Assembly: GCA_016748015.1 (NCBI GenBank)
Contig: JAAOMT010000503.1
Location: 550,509-614,508, forward strand
Length of the DNA stretch: 64,000 nucleotides
Source: Geosiphon pyriformis
Taxonomy: Eukaryota > Glomeromycota > Glomeromycetes > Archaeosporales > Geosiphonaceae
Direction of reading: 5' to 3'
Shown here: positions 62,145 to 64,000 of the stretch, piece after piece
Layout of the letters: the number at the start of each line of letters is the position of its first letter
Numbering within the stretch: the first letter of the stretch is position 1
The notes under the pieces: model-generated
Told to the model about the DNA's origin: nothing
The model's database searches: none
The model's input: the letters and a program-made list of their open reading frames with translations, nothing else
Translations under genes and position numbers: made by a program

Positions 62145-63510
62145 AAATCACCAACCCACCCACCACAACAACAATAAACAACCACCTTTACAAAAATCTC
62201 AGCCAATACTTGGAAACACTACAAATAGACGAAGAAATGCCAGTAAAAGAGCCAATTAAGCTCCAAAAATTAGCAAAACACTATTTCATCCAAAATCACA
62301 TACTTTATTACTGGAATTGACAAAATCCAAATAATTCATTAAGAGTTATAACCATGGATGAAAAAGAAACTATCTTATTTAACATGCACTCAGATATTCA
62401 TTCAGGCCACTTTGGAAAAACAGCAACCATCCAATGTGCAACTAGCCATTACTATTGGCCAAAAATAAGTTCAGACATAATCCAATACATAAGAAATTGT
62501 GACCCATGCCAACGAAGAGGAGGAGCAAAAACAACGGAATTATTAAGACCAATAAAAGTTGAACAGCCATTTGACAGAATCGGAATTGATTTAGTTGGAC
62601 TCTTACCAATAACAACAAGAAACAACCGTTATATTGCAGTAGCCATGAATTATCTCACCAAATGACCAGAAGCTAGAGCTATTAAAACAGCTGATGCTAT
62701 TTCCGTAGCTCAATTTGTACATGAAGACTTAATTTGCTGACATAGATGTCCACAAGAATTGCTATCAGATCAGGGCACACACTTTGTAAACAGCATCTTA
62801 AAAGAACTTAGCCAAAAATTTGGAATCAAGCAACCACTGTTATCACCATACCACCCTCAAACAAATGGATTAGTTGAAAGATTTAATCACACATTATGCG
62901 AATCACTGGCGAAAATTAGTAACAAACATGAAAAAGAATGGGATTTGTTTATATCAGCAGTACTACTAGCATATAGAACAGTAAAACAAGATACTACACA
63001 ATTCACACCGTTTGAACTAGTTTATGGAAGAAAAACCACATTATCAGTTGAACTTACTATCCCAACTTATCCAAGTGACACTATCACGGAAGCAACATTC
63101 CAGGAAACACTACTTAGAAGAATATATAAATTAATGGGAACTTTAGAAAACAAAAGAAGAAAGCACAAAATATTGAACAATCACAAGAACAACAAAAAGT
63201 GAGACATGATAACCAGTTACCAGATAATATAATTAGCTACAAAATTGGAGATAAAGTATTGTTGCATCGTACAAAAATGGAAAAACAGTGGAGTGGAAAA
63301 TTTGATCACAAGTGGGATGGACCATTTTATATTCATGAAATACTTGGAAATGGAGCATACAAGCTAAGACTAGATAATAAAATATTAAGAAAAGCAGCAC
63401 ATGATAACCGGCTGAAATTCTATTACAGTAAATCAGTAATAACAACAAAAACACCCAGAATTGGAACACAATTACCTTTAATTCTACCAGAACAAATTCT
63501 ACGAGATTTA
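62145..63510 (+). pseudogene. Element C integrase with GPY/F module
   Basis: HHCC module: HSDIHSGHFG and CDPCQRRGG. Core: GIDLVGLLP, LLSDQGTHFV, NGLVERFNH; the DDE triad is intact. Stops at 62318 (Trp expected), 62663 (Trp in A: YLTKWPEA) and 62738 (Arg in A). A frameshift near 63150 precedes AQNIEQSQEQQK. GPY/F module at 63240-63420 with WSGKFDHKWDGPFYIHEILG. Confidence 0.9.
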
Positions 63511-64000
63511 GAACCAATAGTTTTAATTGAACATTATTTGAAAAGATAATTAATCTTAGATCACAGCAAAAATGATTTAACAACCATAAAAACGCATGCA
63601 AAAGATTCCAAAATAGCAGTCAAAATTAAAACAATGATACTTATTCCCGAAAACATCAACAATATAACTCAACAATTAGTTGAAAGCTTACAACAATTAA
63701 AATCCGATCTAGAAATCACAGTTAATAGCTCCAAAATAACATACATAAAAAGAACAATAGAAAATCCAAAAACAAGAAAAGAACATAATTTCGAACCATA
63801 TAATATTGCCAAATATAACAACAAATTTATTAGCAAAGTTATTGAAAAATTAGAGATAGCATTGGGCAATACATTAATAATGGAAGAAATAGAAATAAGT
63901 GAATTAACACCAGACACATTTAGCAACTTGAAAACGAAATTCCCAATTAATTACTGTTATTATCAACTAGGAAAGCACTTGAACATACAAACATTATACT
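63511..64000 (+). pseudogene. Element C: C-terminal module after GPY/F (unknown), runs off the window
   Basis: The integrase frame meets TAA at 63547 and then continues open to the window end: LILDHSKNDLTTIK, MILIPENINNITQQLVESLQ, FISKVIEKLEIALGNTL, ELTPDTFSNLKTKFPINYC, YYQLGKHLNIQTLY. It matches the same region of A and A' (for example YYQLGRKLNIQELY). It is predicted mostly helical by inspection, charged, and without a membrane segment. The shared frame shows it was the C-terminal end of the polyprotein. Confidence 0.72.

Overview
The window looks like a transposon-rich chromosome segment of a filamentous fungus, most probably an arbuscular mycorrhizal fungus (Glomeromycotina, perhaps Gigaspora-like). 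The evidence is very AT-rich spacers, short GT-AG introns, LINEs whose ORF1 sequences resemble those I know from that group, and Ty3 elements carrying a dUTPase. The organism is an inference.

Layout, left to right. 391-7290: LINE L1 on the minus strand (ORF1 with RRM-like region, then ORF2 endonuclease-RT-RNase H). 8955-10949: an intact ten-exon ATE1 gene (arginyl-tRNA--protein transferase). 11690-19461: LINE L2 on the plus strand, split by a 978-bp insert of an unrecognised repeat (called R1 here). 20707-22878: an intact ten-exon CTU2/NCS2 gene (tRNA 2-thiolation). 22974-24184, minus strand and convergent with CTU2: the broken gene of a Fanzor/TnpB-family RNA-guided nuclease, with possible upstream exons at 24437-24976. 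25053-25353: a 155-bp-period tandem duplication. 25590-29560: decayed repeats, including two more R1 copies and a very AT-degraded LINE relic. 29865-36041: LINE L3, cut off at its 3' end.

The rest is a nest of Ty3/Metaviridae elements. LTR fragment D (36042) lies in L3. Element A (36347-47357, minus) lies in D. A second copy, A', shares A's 5' LTR and is cut at 48597 by element B (plus, 48598-55485). B is cut in its RNase H by element C (plus, 55486 to beyond the window end). These elements once had a single gag-pol reading frame: capsid, zinc knuckle, protease, a Cys-rich block, dUTPase, RT, RNase H, integrase, GPY/F, and a further conserved C-terminal module that I do not recognise.

The two host genes have open, correctly spliced reading frames. 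No transposon copy is intact. Their nonsense codons and lost catalytic residues are mostly G->A or C->T changes (Asp->Asn, Trp or Gln->stop), and C, the last insertion, keeps its catalytic residues. The Fanzor relic, the R1 repeat, and the unusual Ty3 modules and LTR palindromes are the points most worth following up.
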